Source: Pseudomonas simiae | GTDB lineage: Bacteria; Pseudomonadota; Gammaproteobacteria; Pseudomonadales; Pseudomonadaceae | Assembly: GCF_900111895.1 (NCBI RefSeq) | Contig: NZ_FOKB01000013.1 | Coordinates: forward strand, 41,726 to 105,725 | Direction: 5' to 3' | DNA length: 64,000 nt | Shown: one piece after another, positions 1-12,387 of the stretch | Layout of the letters: every line of letters begins with the position of its first letter | How positions within the stretch are numbered: position 1 is the stretch's first letter | Notes under the pieces: generated by a model | Database searches by the model: none | What the model saw: only the letters and a program-made list of their open reading frames with translations | Told to the model about the DNA's origin: nothing | Program-made: the position numbers and the translations under genes

Positions 1-1533
1 GTCAACGCTGATGATCTTGGCTTCTACTTCCTGGCCTTCCTTCAGAACGTTGCGCGCGTCTTCAACGCGGTCACGGCTGATTTCGGAGGCTTTCAGAGTC
101 GCTTCGATATCGTCGGCCAGAACGATGATGGCGCCTTTGGCGTCAACTTCTTTCACAGTGCCTTTAACGATGGCGCCTTTGTCGTTCTCTTGAACGTACT
201 CGGAGAACGGATCGCTTTCCAGTTGCTTGATGCCCAGGGAGATGCGCTCGCGCTCTGGGTCAACCGACAGGATAACGGTGTCCAGCTCGTCGCCCTTCTT
301 GAAACGACGAACAGCTTCTTCGCCCACTTCGTTCCAGGAGATGTCGGACAGGTGAACCAGGCCGTCGATGCCGCCGTCCAGACCAATGAAGATACCGAAA
401 TCGGTGATCGACTTGATGGTGCCGGAGATTTTATCGCCCTTGTTGAACTGGCCAGAGAAATCTTCCCATGGGTTAGATTTGCACTGCTTGATGCCCAGGG
501 AGATACGACGACGCTCTTCGTCGATGTCCAGAACCATAACTTCCACTTCGTCGCCGACTTGTACGACTTTCGAAGGGTGGATGTTTTTGTTGGTCCAGTC
601 CATTTCGGAAACGTGTACCAGGCCTTCCACGCCTTCTTCCAGCTCAGCGAAGCAGCCGTAGTCGGTCAGGTTGGTCACACGCGCGGTAACGCGAGTGCTT
701 TCTGGGTAACGGGCTTTGATAGCAACCCATGGATCTTCACCCAGTTGCTTCAGGCCCAGGGAAACACGGTTGCGCTCGCGATCGTATTTCAGAACCTTGA
801 CATCGATCTCGTCGCCAACGTTGACGATTTCGGAAGGATGCTTGATACGCTTCCAAGCCATGTCGGTAATGTGCAGCAGGCCATCGACGCCACCCAGATC
901 GACGAATGCGCCGTAATCGGTGAGGTTCTTGACGATACCTTTGACTTGTTGGCCTTCCTGCAGGGATTCCAGCAGAGCTTCACGCTCGGCGGAGTTCTCT
1001 GCTTCCAGGACGCTGCGACGGGAAACGACAACGTTGTTGCGCTTCTGGTCGAGTTTGATGACCTTGAATTCGAGTTCTTTGCCTTCCAGGTGCGTGGTGT
1101 CGCGCACAGGACGAACGTCGACCAAAGAACCTGGCAGGAACGCACGGATGCCGTTAACGTCGACAGTGAAGCCGCCTTTAACCTTACCGTTGATAACGCC
1201 CTTGACCACTTCTTCAGCTGCGAAGGCTGCTTCGAGAACAATCCAGCATTCAGCGCGCTTGGCTTTTTCACGGGACAGCTTGGTTTCACCGAAACCGTCT
1301 TCAACCGAGTCCAGAGCAACGTGAACTTCGTCACCGACATTGATTGTCAGATCACCAGCATCGTTGTAGAACTGTTCCAGCGGGATCAGAGCTTCAGACT
1401 TCAGACCAGCGTGAACGGTTACCCAGCGAGCTTGGTAATCGATATCAACGATAACACCGGTGATGATGGAGCCTGCCTGAAGGTTCAGGGTTTTTAGGCT
1501 TTCTTCAAAGAGTTCCGCAAAGCTTTCGCTCAT
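1..1533 (-). CDS. rpsA: 30S ribosomal protein S1 (C-terminus beyond window)
   Basis: Essential RNA-binding protein of the small ribosomal subunit that helps mRNA dock during initiation. The minus strand is open from an ATG at 1531-1533 to the window edge, giving 511 codons of a protein that is normally about 560 residues. It begins MSESFAELFEESLKTLNLQ and contains successive S1/OB-fold repeats, visible as recurring 'TDYGAFVDLGGVDGLLH' and 'DFGIFIGLDGGIDGLVH' motifs. The domains seen are 1-5 and part of 6. It lies downstream of cmk on the same strand, the usual gammaproteobacterial cmk-rpsA order. Identification is secure; only the end is missing. Confidence 0.98.
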   Translation of the reverse strand, partial: MSESFAELFEESLKTLNLQAGSIITGVIVDIDYQARWVTVHAGLKSEALIPLEQFYNDAGDLTINVGDEVHVALDSVEDGFGETKLSREKAKRAECWIVLEAAFAAEEVVKGVINGKVKGGFTVDVNGIRAFLPGSLVDVRPVRDTTHLEGKELEFKVIKLDQKRNNVVVSRRSVLEAENSAEREALLESLQEGQQVKGIVKNLTDYGAFVDLGGVDGLLHITDMAWKRIKHPSEIVNVGDEIDVKVLKYDRERNRVSLGLKQLGEDPWVAIKARYPESTRVTARVTNLTDYGCFAELEEGVEGLVHVSEMDWTNKNIHPSKVVQVGDEVEVMVLDIDEERRRISLGIKQCKSNPWEDFSGQFNKGDKISGTIKSITDFGIFIGLDGGIDGLVHLSDISWNEVGEEAVRRFKKGDELDTVILSVDPERERISLGIKQLESDPFSEYVQENDKGAIVKGTVKEVDAKGAIIVLADDIEATLKASEISRDRVEDARNVLKEGQEVEAKIISVD

Positions 1534-1604
1534 TTTAATTCCTGTTGATAAGGGCGAAGAATACGCCCATCTCCACACCCCAGACGGTGTGGGTCAGTTT
1601 CAGT

Positions 1605-1652
1605 TAAAAGAAGCCACCGCAGGACTATGACTGGTCCCCTGCGGCCTTCTTG
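1605..1652 (-). terminator. Hairpin terminator between cmk and rpsA
   Basis: Read on the minus strand just after the cmk stop, an AAGAAGGCCGCAGG arm is followed about 14 bases later by CCTGCGGTGGCTTCTTTT, which is a stem with a T-rich tail. A second small inverted repeat without a T tract (CCACACC/GGTGTGG, 1573-1592) lies in the rpsA leader and could be part of S1 autoregulation; that last point is inference. Confidence 0.6.
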
Positions 1653-1653
1653 A

Positions 1654-2343
1654 TCACCCGGCGATATCGCGAATGGCGATTTCACTCAAGATGCGTTCCA
1701 GCACCTGCTCGATGGACAGCTCCGTGGAATCCAGCTGTATGGCATCAGCCGCCGGCTTGAGCGGGGCTACTGCGCGCTGGGTATCACGCTCATCGCGTGC
1801 ACGGATCTCATCTAGCAGACTCGACAGACTAACACCATCGACTTTGCCCTTCAACTGCAAGTAGCGGCGGCGAGCCCGCTCCTCGGCGCTGGCGGTCAAG
1901 AAAATCTTCAAGGGTGCCTCGGGAAACACCACGGTTCCCATGTCACGGCCATCGGCGACCAGGCCCGGCGGCTCCTGGAACGCCCGCTGGCGCTGCAGCA
2001 GCGCATCACGCACGGCCGGCAGCGCGGCAACCTGGGAAGCCCACGAACCGACTTGTTCGTTACGCAGGTCATCCGTCACATCGTCTCCTTCGAGGATGAT
2101 GCGCTGGGGATGACCTTCCGTCGCACCGACGAACTGCACATCGAGGTGCGCTGCCAGCAGCTTCAGGGATTCTTCGTTGGTCAGGTCGACGCCATGGTTG
2201 CGTGCGGCGAATGCCAGCAGGCGGTACAGCGCGCCGGAATCCAGCAGGCACCAGCCCAGGCGCTCGGCCAGGATGCCGGCGATCGTGCCTTTGCCCGAGC
2301 CGCTTGGCCCGTCGATGGTAATCACCGGTGCTTTGATATTCAC
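1654..2343 (-). CDS. cmk: Cytidylate kinase
   Basis: Phosphorylates CMP and dCMP to the diphosphates using ATP. I chose the GTG at 2341-2343, giving 229 residues starting (M)NIKAPVITIDG, the family's normal N-terminus and length; longer in-frame starts lack homology. The P-loop GPSGSGKG lies at about residues 12-19, and the DGRDMGTVVFP motif typical of CMP kinases is present mid-protein. The start overlaps the stop of the upstream tyrA-aroA fusion by four bases (GTGA), which suggests translational coupling. Confidence 0.95.
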   Translation of the reverse strand: MNIKAPVITIDGPSGSGKGTIAGILAERLGWCLLDSGALYRLLAFAARNHGVDLTNEESLKLLAAHLDVQFVGATEGHPQRIILEGDDVTDDLRNEQVGSWASQVAALPAVRDALLQRQRAFQEPPGLVADGRDMGTVVFPEAPLKIFLTASAEERARRRYLQLKGKVDGVSLSSLLDEIRARDERDTQRAVAPLKPAADAIQLDSTELSIEQVLERILSEIAIRDIAG

Positions 2344-4550
2344 AATTGAGCCTCTTGGGCAACACGGATGCCGACTTGGGCACACAGTGTAAGAAAGTTC
2401 GGAAAAGACGTAGCAACATTGGCGCAGTCACGGATACGAATCGGCGTCGCCGCCCGCAGGGAGGCCACACTGAACGCCATGGCAATCCGGTGATCACCAT
2501 GGGCATGGACTTCACCACCGCCTATCAGGCCACCGTCAATGATAATCCCATCGGCGGTGGGTTCACACTTCACCCCCAGCGCCAACAGACCATCGGCCAT
2601 GACCTGGATACGGTCGGACTCCTTCACGCGCAGCTCTTGAGCCCCACGCAACACGGTTCGCCCCTCGGCACAGGCCGCCGCGACGAAGAGCACCGGAAAT
2701 TCATCGATCGCCAACGGCACCAGCGCTTCGGGAATCTCGATCCCCTTCAACGCTGCCGCGCGCACCCGCAGATCTGCGACGGGCTCGCCACCTACCTCAC
2801 GCTGGTTTTCCAGCGTGATATCCGCGCCCATCAGCCGCAGAATATCGATCACGCCGGTACGCGTCGGATTGACACCGACGTGCTCCAGCAGCAGCTCAGA
2901 ACCCTCGGCAATCGAAGCCGCCACCAGAAAGAACGCCGAAGAAGATATATCCCCCGGCACTTCAATATGGGTAGCCGCCAGCGCATGACCGGACTCCACG
3001 GACGCCGTCGCCCCCTCCACCGCCACCGGATAACCAAAACCGCGCAACATGCGTTCAGTATGGTCACGGGTCGGAGCAGGCTCGGCCACCACAGTTTTAC
3101 CTTCAGCGTACAACCCGGCCAGCAGCAGGCAGGATTTGACCTGGGCACTGGCCATCGGCATCGCGTAAGCCAGGCCTTTCAACGACTGCCCACCACGAAT
3201 GGTCAGCGGCGGACGCCCTTCCGGCCCCGTCTCGATCACCGCGCCCATTTCCCGCAGAGGCTTGGCCACGCGACTCATCGGGCGCTTGGACAGGGACGCG
3301 TCGCCGGTCAGCACACTGTCAAAGCTCTGCGCTGCCAACAAACCAGACAGCAACCGCATGGAAGTACCGGAGTTACCGAGATAAATCGGCCCCGGCGCCG
3401 GTTTCAAGCCATGCAGCCCCACGCCATGAATGGTCACACGCCCATGGTGCGGACCTTCGATCACCACGCCCATGTCGCGAAACGCCTGCAAGGTCGCCAG
3501 GGCATCTTCGCCCTCAAGGAAACCTTCGACCTCAGTCACACCCTCAGCCAACGAACCCAGCATGATCGACCGATGGGAGATCGACTTGTCGCCCGGCACC
3601 CGAATGCGCCCGCTCAAGCGGCCACCCGGTTCGGCGAGGAAGGTCAGCTCATCAGCGGTCACAGCGGTTTCCATGTAGGCCCGGCGCGCCAGGATCTTGC
3701 TGAAATGCTCACGCGCCACCCGCGCACGGGTAAACACGCCCAATAATTGATGGCCATCTCCGGCATCAACTGCGTCGCGCAAGGCGTCGAGGTCGCTGCG
3801 GAAGGTGTCCAGGGTGCGCAACACCGCTTCGCGATTGGCGAGGAAGATGTCGTGCCACATCACCGGGTCGCTGCCGGCAATCCGCGTGAAGTCGCGAAAA
3901 CCACCGGCGGCGTAACGGAAAATATCGAGGTTCTCGTTGCGCTTGGCCAACGAGTCCACCAGGCCAAATGCGAGCAAATGCGGCAGATGGCTGGTTGCGG
4001 CCAACACTTCGTCGTGACGCTCGACCTGCATATGCTCGACATCCGCACCCAGCTCACGCCACAGACGGTCCACCACCGCCAGTGCAGCCGGATCGGTCTG
4101 TTCCAGCGGCGTCAGGATGACTTTATGGCGACGGAACAGCTGCGCATTGGACGCCTCTACTCCGCTCTGTTCGGAGCCCGCAATCGGATGACCCGGCACG
4201 AAGCGCGCCGGCATACCACCAAAGGCCCGTTGCGCCGCGCGCACCACATTGCCTTTGGCACTGCCGACATCCGTCAGTATCGCCTGCCCCAAGTCCATGC
4301 CGGCCAGTACGCCGAGCAATTTCTCCATGGCCAGGATCGGCACGGCCAACTGGATCACATCAGCGCCCTGGCAGGCGAGCGCCAGGTCCGCTTCACAGCG
4401 ATCCACCACCCCCAACTCAACCGCCAACTTGCGCGATTGCGGGTCCAGGTCCACACCAACCACTTCGCTACACAGCCCACTTTCACGCAGGCCTTTGGCG
4501 AAGGAGCCGCCGATCAACCCCAGACCGATCACCACCAGGCGACCGATCAT
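2340..4550 (-). CDS. Fused prephenate dehydrogenase / EPSP synthase
   Basis: Bifunctional enzyme of aromatic amino acid synthesis, 736 residues from the ATG at 4548-4550. The N-terminal ~290 residues are a TyrA-type dehydrogenase with the NAD-binding GLGLIGGS at residues 9-16. The remainder is AroA (5-enolpyruvylshikimate-3-phosphate synthase), starting near GRLSGRIRVPGDKSISHRS and containing the LGNSGTSMRLLSG substrate loop. This tyrA-aroA fusion is known in Pseudomonas. A GTG at 4584-4586, overlapping the end of hisC, is an alternative start that would add 12 residues. The gene continues the pheA-hisC-tyrA run, so three shikimate-branch steps are made together. Confidence 0.93.
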   Translation of the reverse strand: MIGRLVVIGLGLIGGSFAKGLRESGLCSEVVGVDLDPQSRKLAVELGVVDRCEADLALACQGADVIQLAVPILAMEKLLGVLAGMDLGQAILTDVGSAKGNVVRAAQRAFGGMPARFVPGHPIAGSEQSGVEASNAQLFRRHKVILTPLEQTDPAALAVVDRLWRELGADVEHMQVERHDEVLAATSHLPHLLAFGLVDSLAKRNENLDIFRYAAGGFRDFTRIAGSDPVMWHDIFLANREAVLRTLDTFRSDLDALRDAVDAGDGHQLLGVFTRARVAREHFSKILARRAYMETAVTADELTFLAEPGGRLSGRIRVPGDKSISHRSIMLGSLAEGVTEVEGFLEGEDALATLQAFRDMGVVIEGPHHGRVTIHGVGLHGLKPAPGPIYLGNSGTSMRLLSGLLAAQSFDSVLTGDASLSKRPMSRVAKPLREMGAVIETGPEGRPPLTIRGGQSLKGLAYAMPMASAQVKSCLLLAGLYAEGKTVVAEPAPTRDHTERMLRGFGYPVAVEGATASVESGHALAATHIEVPGDISSSAFFLVAASIAEGSELLLEHVGVNPTRTGVIDILRLMGADITLENQREVGGEPVADLRVRAAALKGIEIPEALVPLAIDEFPVLFVAAACAEGRTVLRGAQELRVKESDRIQVMADGLLALGVKCEPTADGIIIDGGLIGGGEVHAHGDHRIAMAFSVASLRAATPIRIRDCANVATSFPNFLTLCAQVGIRVAQEAQL

Positions 4551-4578
4551 AGGCACAGCAGGTTTCAATGCAGTGACA

Positions 4579-5691
4579 TCAACCACGGGCCAGAACCTTG
4601 GCCAGCGCCTCCAGGAAGCGGGCGTTTTCTGCCGGCAGACCGATGGTAATGCGCAGGTGGTTCGGCATGCCGTAGTTGGCGGTCGGACGCACAATGACGC
4701 CTTCGCGCAACAGGCCCTGGAATACCGGCGCAGCGACCTGGCCGAGGTCGACACAAATGAAGTTGCCCTTGGACGGAATCCAGCCCAGGCCCAACTCACG
4801 GAAGCCTTCCTGCAACTGCAGCATGCCGCTTTCGTTGAGGCGACGGCCTTCTTCCAGGTACTCGGCATCCTTCACCGCCGCACAGGCTGCAGCCAGCGCG
4901 AGGCTGTTGACGTTGAACGGCTGACGCACACGGTTCAGCACGTCGGCAACCACTGCCGTGGACAAACCGTAGCCGACTCGCAGCGATGCCAGGCCATAAG
5001 CCTTGGAGAACGTGCGCGAAACCAGCAGGTTCGGGTACGCCGCCAGGAAATCCAGGCCGTTCGGCAGATCACTGCCTTTGGCGTACTCGATGTATGCCTC
5101 GTCCAGCACGACCAACACATGCTCCGGCACGTCTTGCAGGAAGTCGCTCAGCGCTTGCGCGTCGAACCAGGTGCCGGTCGGGTTGTTAGGGTTCGCAATA
5201 AACACGACGCGGGTCTGGGCATCAATGGCCGCCAGCATGGCCGGCAGGTCATGACCCCACTCTTTCGCGGGGACCACTTTCGCATCAGCGCCCACCGCCT
5301 GGGTCACGATCGGATAGACCGCAAACGCATGCTCGCTGAACACCGCATTCAAACCTGGCGCCAGATACGCACGACCAACCAGCTCAAGAATGTCGTTGGA
5401 GCCATTGCCCAGGGTGACCTGGTTCAGCTCGACACCGCACTTTTGTGCCAGCAGAGACTTCAAGGCAAAGCCGTTACCATCGGGATAGCGGGTCAGCTCA
5501 GCCAACTCTTCACGAATCGCCGCCAACACCTTCGGGCTCGGGCCCAGCGGGTTTTCGTTACTGGCCAGCTTGACGATGTTCGCCGGATCCAGGTTCAACT
5601 CACGCGCCAGCTCATCCACAGGCTTGCCCGGAACGTAAGGCGACAGTTGTTGCACGCCCGGCTGAGCCAGGGTGAGGAAGTTACCACTCAT
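4579..5691 (-). CDS. hisC: Histidinol-phosphate / aromatic aminotransferase
   Basis: PLP-dependent class II aminotransferase, 370 residues. Domain features include the 'SNENPLGPSPKV' N-terminal signature, 'NPNNPTGTWF', and the lysine of SRTFSKAYGLASLRVGYG that binds PLP. Its position between pheA and tyrA-aroA matches the second hisC copy (hisC2) of Pseudomonas. It may therefore serve mainly in phenylalanine and tyrosine formation, although HisC enzymes act on both substrates; that assignment is inferred from context. Confidence 0.93.
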   Translation of the reverse strand: MSGNFLTLAQPGVQQLSPYVPGKPVDELARELNLDPANIVKLASNENPLGPSPKVLAAIREELAELTRYPDGNGFALKSLLAQKCGVELNQVTLGNGSNDILELVGRAYLAPGLNAVFSEHAFAVYPIVTQAVGADAKVVPAKEWGHDLPAMLAAIDAQTRVVFIANPNNPTGTWFDAQALSDFLQDVPEHVLVVLDEAYIEYAKGSDLPNGLDFLAAYPNLLVSRTFSKAYGLASLRVGYGLSTAVVADVLNRVRQPFNVNSLALAAACAAVKDAEYLEEGRRLNESGMLQLQEGFRELGLGWIPSKGNFICVDLGQVAAPVFQGLLREGVIVRPTANYGMPNHLRITIGLPAENARFLEALAKVLARG

Positions 5692-5700
5692 GTTAAAGCC

Positions 5701-6795
5701 TCACAAAACCGCTTTCGGGTAAGAGCCCAGCACCTTGAGTGCCACGGCTTCCTGACTGATTTTCTCCAGCACACCCTTGACCAGCGGGTCGCGGTGATGG
5801 CCGATGAAGTCGATAAAGAACACGTAAGTCCATTTACCGCTGCGCGAAGGACGAGTCTCGATGCGCGTCAGGTCAATCCCGTTATCATGGAACGGCACCA
5901 GCAGCTCATGCAGCGCGCCAGGCTTGTTGCTCATGGAGACAATGATCGAGGTCTTGTCGTCGCCAGTGGGCGGCACTTCCTGGCTGCCGATCATCAGGAA
6001 GCGCGTGGAGTTGTCCGGGCGGTCCTCGATTTTCTCGGCCAGGCGCGTCAGGCCGTACAGCCCAGCGGCCATATCACCGGCGATGGCCGCCGAATTCCAC
6101 TCACCCTTGACCCGCTTGGCGGCCTCGGCGTTGCTGGAGACAGCTACCCGCTCGACATTCGGATAATGCGCGTCCAGCCACTTGCGGCACTGGGCCAGGG
6201 ACTGGGCGTGGGAGTAGATGCGGCTGATACTGTCGGTCTTGGTATTCTCGCCCACCAGCAGGTGATGGTGGATGCGCAGCTCGACTTCGCCGCAGATGAC
6301 CATGTCGTGTTCGAGGAAGCTGTCCAGCGTGTGGTTGACCGCGCCTTCGGTGGAGTTTTCCACCGGCACCACGCCAAAATTCACCGCGCCGGCCGCCACT
6401 TCACGGAACACTTCATCGATCGCCGCCATTGGCTTGCTGATCACCGCGTGACCGAAGTGCTTCATGGCCGCCGCTTGGGTGAAAGTGCCCTCGGGACCCA
6501 GATAAGCCACTTTCAGCGGTTGTTCCAGCGCCAGGCACGAAGACATGATTTCGCGGAACAACCGCGCCATCTCTTCGTTGCCCAGTGGGCCCTTATTACG
6601 CTCCATGACACGCTTGAGCACCTGGGCTTCACGCTCGGGACGGTAGAACACCGGCACTTCGCCTTCGGCCAGGGAGGCCATCTTCACCCGTGCCACTTCC
6701 TGGGCGCACCGCGCGCGCTCACTGATCAGCTCCAGGACTTTCTCGTCCAGGCTGTCAATGCGCACGCGCAGGGCCTTGAGTTCTTGCTCAGACAT
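5701..6795 (-). CDS. pheA: Chorismate mutase / prephenate dehydratase (P-protein)
   Basis: Converts chorismate to prephenate and then to phenylpyruvate. The 364 residues comprise three parts: an AroQ-type chorismate mutase (ALRVRIDSLDEKVLELISE onward), a dehydratase domain starting AYLGPEGTFTQAA with the VPVENSTEGAVNHTLDSF motif, and a C-terminal ACT domain (IIVSMSNKPGALHELL, then LTRIETRPSR) through which phenylalanine normally feeds back. The start codon overlaps the serC stop by one base (TAATG), so the two are probably co-translated. Confidence 0.96.
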   Translation of the reverse strand: MSEQELKALRVRIDSLDEKVLELISERARCAQEVARVKMASLAEGEVPVFYRPEREAQVLKRVMERNKGPLGNEEMARLFREIMSSCLALEQPLKVAYLGPEGTFTQAAAMKHFGHAVISKPMAAIDEVFREVAAGAVNFGVVPVENSTEGAVNHTLDSFLEHDMVICGEVELRIHHHLLVGENTKTDSISRIYSHAQSLAQCRKWLDAHYPNVERVAVSSNAEAAKRVKGEWNSAAIAGDMAAGLYGLTRLAEKIEDRPDNSTRFLMIGSQEVPPTGDDKTSIIVSMSNKPGALHELLVPFHDNGIDLTRIETRPSRSGKWTYVFFIDFIGHHRDPLVKGVLEKISQEAVALKVLGSYPKAVL

Positions 6796-7880
6796 TAGCC
6801 GTGTTCCTTTTCGAACGCTGCCATGTACTCAACCAGCGCGTTGATCGCGTGGATGTCGACGGCATTGTAGATGGAGGCGCGCATGCCACCGACCGAACGG
6901 TGCCCCTTGAGGTTCAGCAGGCCACGCTCTTCGGCACCGACCAGGAACGGCTTGTCCAGGCGATCATCAGCCAGGCGGAACGGCACGTTCATCCACGAGC
7001 GATCAGTCAGGTTGATCGGGTTGCTGTACAGGCCGCTGGCGTCGATGAAGTCGTACAGGACGCGCTTCTTCTCTTCGTTGAGCTTGCCCATGGCGGCGAC
7101 ACCGCCCTGCTCTTTCAGCCATTCGAACACCAGGCCGGAGAGGTACCAGGCAAACGCTGGCGGAGTGTTGTACATCGAGCCGTTATCGGCCGCGACCTTG
7201 TAGTTGAGCATGGTCGGGCACAGCGAACGGGCGCGACCCAACAGGTCCTCACGGATGATGTTGACCAGGATGCCGCTCGGACCGATGTTCTTCTGGGCGC
7301 CGGCGTAGATCATGCCGTACTTGGACACATCGATAGGGCGCGAGAGAATGTCCGAGGACATGTCGCACACCAGCGGAACGTCACCGACTTCCGGCACCCA
7401 ATCAAACTCCAGGCCGCCGATGGTTTCGTTCGCGACGTAGTGCACGTAGGCCGCGTCCTTCGACAGCTTCCACTCATTCTGACCGGGAATGGCGAAGTAG
7501 TCGTACGGCTTGGCGGTACCCGCGACATTGACGTGACCGTAACGCGAGGCCTCTTCAATAGCCTTCTGACCCCAGATACCCGTGTCGATATAGTCAGCCG
7601 TGCCGTCTTCCGGCAGCAGGTTCAGCGGGATCTGGGCGAACTGCTGGCTGGCGCCGCCCTGCAGGAACAACACTTTGTAGTTGGATGGGATGTCCAGCAA
7701 GTCACGCAGATCCTGCTCGGCCTTGGTGGCGATGGACACGAACTCATCGCTGCGATGGCTCATTTCCATCACGGAGAGGCCTTTTCCATGCCAGTCGAGG
7801 AGTTCACCCTGCGCACGCTGCAGGACTGCTTCAGGAAGCGCCGCGGGACCGGCACAGAAGTTATAGGCTCTCTTGCTCAC
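6795..7880 (-). CDS. serC: Phosphoserine aminotransferase
   Basis: Makes 3-phosphoserine (serine pathway) and 4-phosphohydroxythreonine (PLP pathway). Starting at the GTG at 7878-7880 gives 361 residues beginning (M)SKRAYNFCAGPAALPE, the standard SerC start. An ATG 33 bases upstream would add an unconserved peptide. The PLP lysine lies in IYAGAQKNIGPSG. It is the first gene of the serC-pheA-hisC-tyrA/aroA-cmk run, a conserved Pseudomonas operon. Confidence 0.95.
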   Translation of the reverse strand: MSKRAYNFCAGPAALPEAVLQRAQGELLDWHGKGLSVMEMSHRSDEFVSIATKAEQDLRDLLDIPSNYKVLFLQGGASQQFAQIPLNLLPEDGTADYIDTGIWGQKAIEEASRYGHVNVAGTAKPYDYFAIPGQNEWKLSKDAAYVHYVANETIGGLEFDWVPEVGDVPLVCDMSSDILSRPIDVSKYGMIYAGAQKNIGPSGILVNIIREDLLGRARSLCPTMLNYKVAADNGSMYNTPPAFAWYLSGLVFEWLKEQGGVAAMGKLNEEKKRVLYDFIDASGLYSNPINLTDRSWMNVPFRLADDRLDKPFLVGAEERGLLNLKGHRSVGGMRASIYNAVDIHAINALVEYMAAFEKEHG

Positions 7881-7950
7881 ATCCAATCTCACTCTGATTT
7901 GGTGGGGCTGCAATCATGTTCGGCAACAACCTTTCTCTGGAGCGAACCCT

Positions 7951-8039
7951 TGTGGGAGCTGGCTTGCCTGCGATAAGGGCACCTCGGTAGCGCAGTGATA
8001 CCGCGGCGCTGCCATCGCAGGCAAGCCAGCTCCCACATT
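7951..8039. repeat. REP hairpin pair
   Basis: TGTGGGAGCTGGCTTGCCTG and its inverted partner CAGGCAAGCCAGCTCCCACA face each other with a ~40-bp spacer. This is a typical Pseudomonas repetitive extragenic palindrome doublet in the gyrA-serC gap. The same sequence recurs at several other sites in the window. Confidence 0.85.
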
Positions 8040-8082
8040 GACCGCGTCCAGCCAAAAGACGTGCTATTTCACAAGGGACAAA

Positions 8083-8113
8083 CAACAAGGGGGCGAATCT
8101 TCATCCGCCCCCT
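8083..8113 (-). terminator. gyrA terminator
   Basis: On the minus strand, ten bases after the gyrA stop, GGGGGCGGATGAAGATTCGCCCCC forms a 7-bp GC stem followed by TTGTTGTTTG. This is a Rho-independent terminator shape. Confidence 0.65.
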
Positions 8114-8123
8114 GTGTGTCCGC

Positions 8124-10778
<2,655 letters not shown>

Positions 10779-11202
10779 GAGAAGCCTGATTCCTTTTTCG
10801 GGTGAAACCTCGTCACATCCATATGGGACGAACGAAGCTCGCCGCTGCCGGCAGAGTGCCTGACAACGACTTACGACAAATCAACGAGTTATGACACGGA
10901 TCTGCACGTTATAGGCCACCCCTCGGGGCGACCCTGGAAACCGCCGGATGTTATCACAATCGCCGCCACGCACCTATCCCCCTGATGCGCATGGAGCATA
11001 GTAAGTTGACGGATGACAGGCTTGAGGGCGACGAGAGGGGCTCAGAGGCAGGGTCGTGCTATTTTTTGAAGGCAGATCCGAAGGTTTTCTTGACTTATAG
11101 ACCCCTTCGCGAGCAAGCCCGCGCCCACATTTGAGTGGTGAACACATTCAAAATGTGGGAGCGGGCTTGCTCGCGAATGCAATCGGACAGGCGCCAACGC
11201 CC
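10779..11202. other. Intergenic region gyrA-mtnA
   Basis: About 420 bases without a gene. It holds the gyrA leader and promoter (minus strand) and a REP-like palindrome at its mtnA end. No convincing small ORF or RNA was seen. Confidence 0.6.
11106..11175. repeat. REP-like palindrome
   Basis: TCGCGAGCAAGCCCGCGCCCAC and its near-perfect inverse (ending GCGGGCTTGCTCGCGA) surround AT-rich sequence. It is a second REP subtype (GCGGGCTTGCTCGCG core) placed downstream of mtnA. Confidence 0.8.
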
Positions 11203-12279
11203 TCAATGCAGGCGTTTACGGCACATCAACTTGGCCAGCTTGGCGGTGTCCGGCCGTTCGACGATGCCTTTTTCGGTCACGATCACGTCAATCAGGTCGG
11301 CCGGGGTCACGTCAAACACTGGATTGAAGGCGACGACATCCGCGGCGAAGCGCTGGCCGGCGACTTCCAGCAACTCACCGGCGTCGCGCTCTTCCAGCGC
11401 TACGTCATCGCCAGTTGCCATCATCATGTCCAGGGTCGAACTCGGCGCCACCACCATGAACCGCACGCCGTGGTGCATGGCACACACTGCCAACTGGTAC
11501 GTCCCGATCTTGCTGATCACGTCGCCATTGGCGGCAATGCAATCAGCACCGACGATCACCCAGGTCACGCCTTTGGTCTTGAGGATATGCGCGCCAGCGG
11601 AATCGGCATTCACCGTCACAGGGATGCCCTCGCCCGCCAGCTCCCAGGCGGTCAGCCGCGAACCTTGCAGCCAGGGCCGGGTTTCATTGACGTAGACCTG
11701 CTCGACCATGCCTTCCAGATAGGCCGCACGAATCACCCCGAGCGCCGTACCCACACCGCCGGTCGCCAGGGCGCCAGCGTTGCCGTGGGTGAGGATCGCC
11801 TGGGCATTGCCCTGGTGCTTGCGGATCAAATCGACCCCCAGTTGAGCCATGGTGAGATTGGCTTCGCGATCACTTTCATGGATGGCAATGGCTTCTGCTT
11901 CAAGCACCGCCAGCGGGTCGGCGTGCTTTTTGACGCGATCCAGGCGGTCACGCATGCGTTTCAACGCCCAGAACAGGTTCGACGCGGTCGGTCGGGTATC
12001 GGCTAACAGTGCATAGTCTTCTTCCCACGCTGCCTGCCAGTCACCGCCCTCGGCGATCCGCTCACGCGCCGCCAGCACCAGGCCATACGCCGCGCTGATA
12101 CCAATGGCCGGTGCACCGCGCACCACCATCGAACGAATGGCCGCCGCCACATCATCGACCGTAGAGCAAGCCACCCAGCTTTCCCGGGATGGCAAGGCAC
12201 GCTGATCGAGCAGGTACAGCGCGCCATCACGCCAATCGATGGCCTTCACTTTCTCCGCTGCCAACAGTCGATCGCGCAT
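11203..12279 (-). CDS. mtnA: S-methyl-5-thioribose-1-phosphate isomerase
   Basis: Isomerises methylthioribose-1-phosphate to the ribulose form in methionine salvage. It has 358 residues, the usual length. Family motifs are VVRGAPAIGISAAYG near the N-terminus, LTHGNAGALATGGVGTALG, and VGADCIAANGDVISKIGTY near the active site. It is transcribed away from the MTA deaminase gene at 12388. The two enzymes belong to the same salvage route, so the divergent pair makes biochemical sense. Confidence 0.95.
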   Translation of the reverse strand: MRDRLLAAEKVKAIDWRDGALYLLDQRALPSRESWVACSTVDDVAAAIRSMVVRGAPAIGISAAYGLVLAARERIAEGGDWQAAWEEDYALLADTRPTASNLFWALKRMRDRLDRVKKHADPLAVLEAEAIAIHESDREANLTMAQLGVDLIRKHQGNAQAILTHGNAGALATGGVGTALGVIRAAYLEGMVEQVYVNETRPWLQGSRLTAWELAGEGIPVTVNADSAGAHILKTKGVTWVIVGADCIAANGDVISKIGTYQLAVCAMHHGVRFMVVAPSSTLDMMMATGDDVALEERDAGELLEVAGQRFAADVVAFNPVFDVTPADLIDVIVTEKGIVERPDTAKLAKLMCRKRLH

Positions 12280-12387
12280 CCCTTACTCCGCACTCATAAA
12301 CAAAGCCGCCGATTATAGCGATCCGCCAGCCAGGACGCTCGGGTATACTTCGCCCTTCTTTTATAGCTGCCTGGGAAGAAGCCTGCG

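Noticed and set aside
190..1497. Long plus-strand open frame of 435 codons
   Set aside because: It is the antisense shadow of rpsA, which is unmistakable on the minus strand and runs off the window edge.
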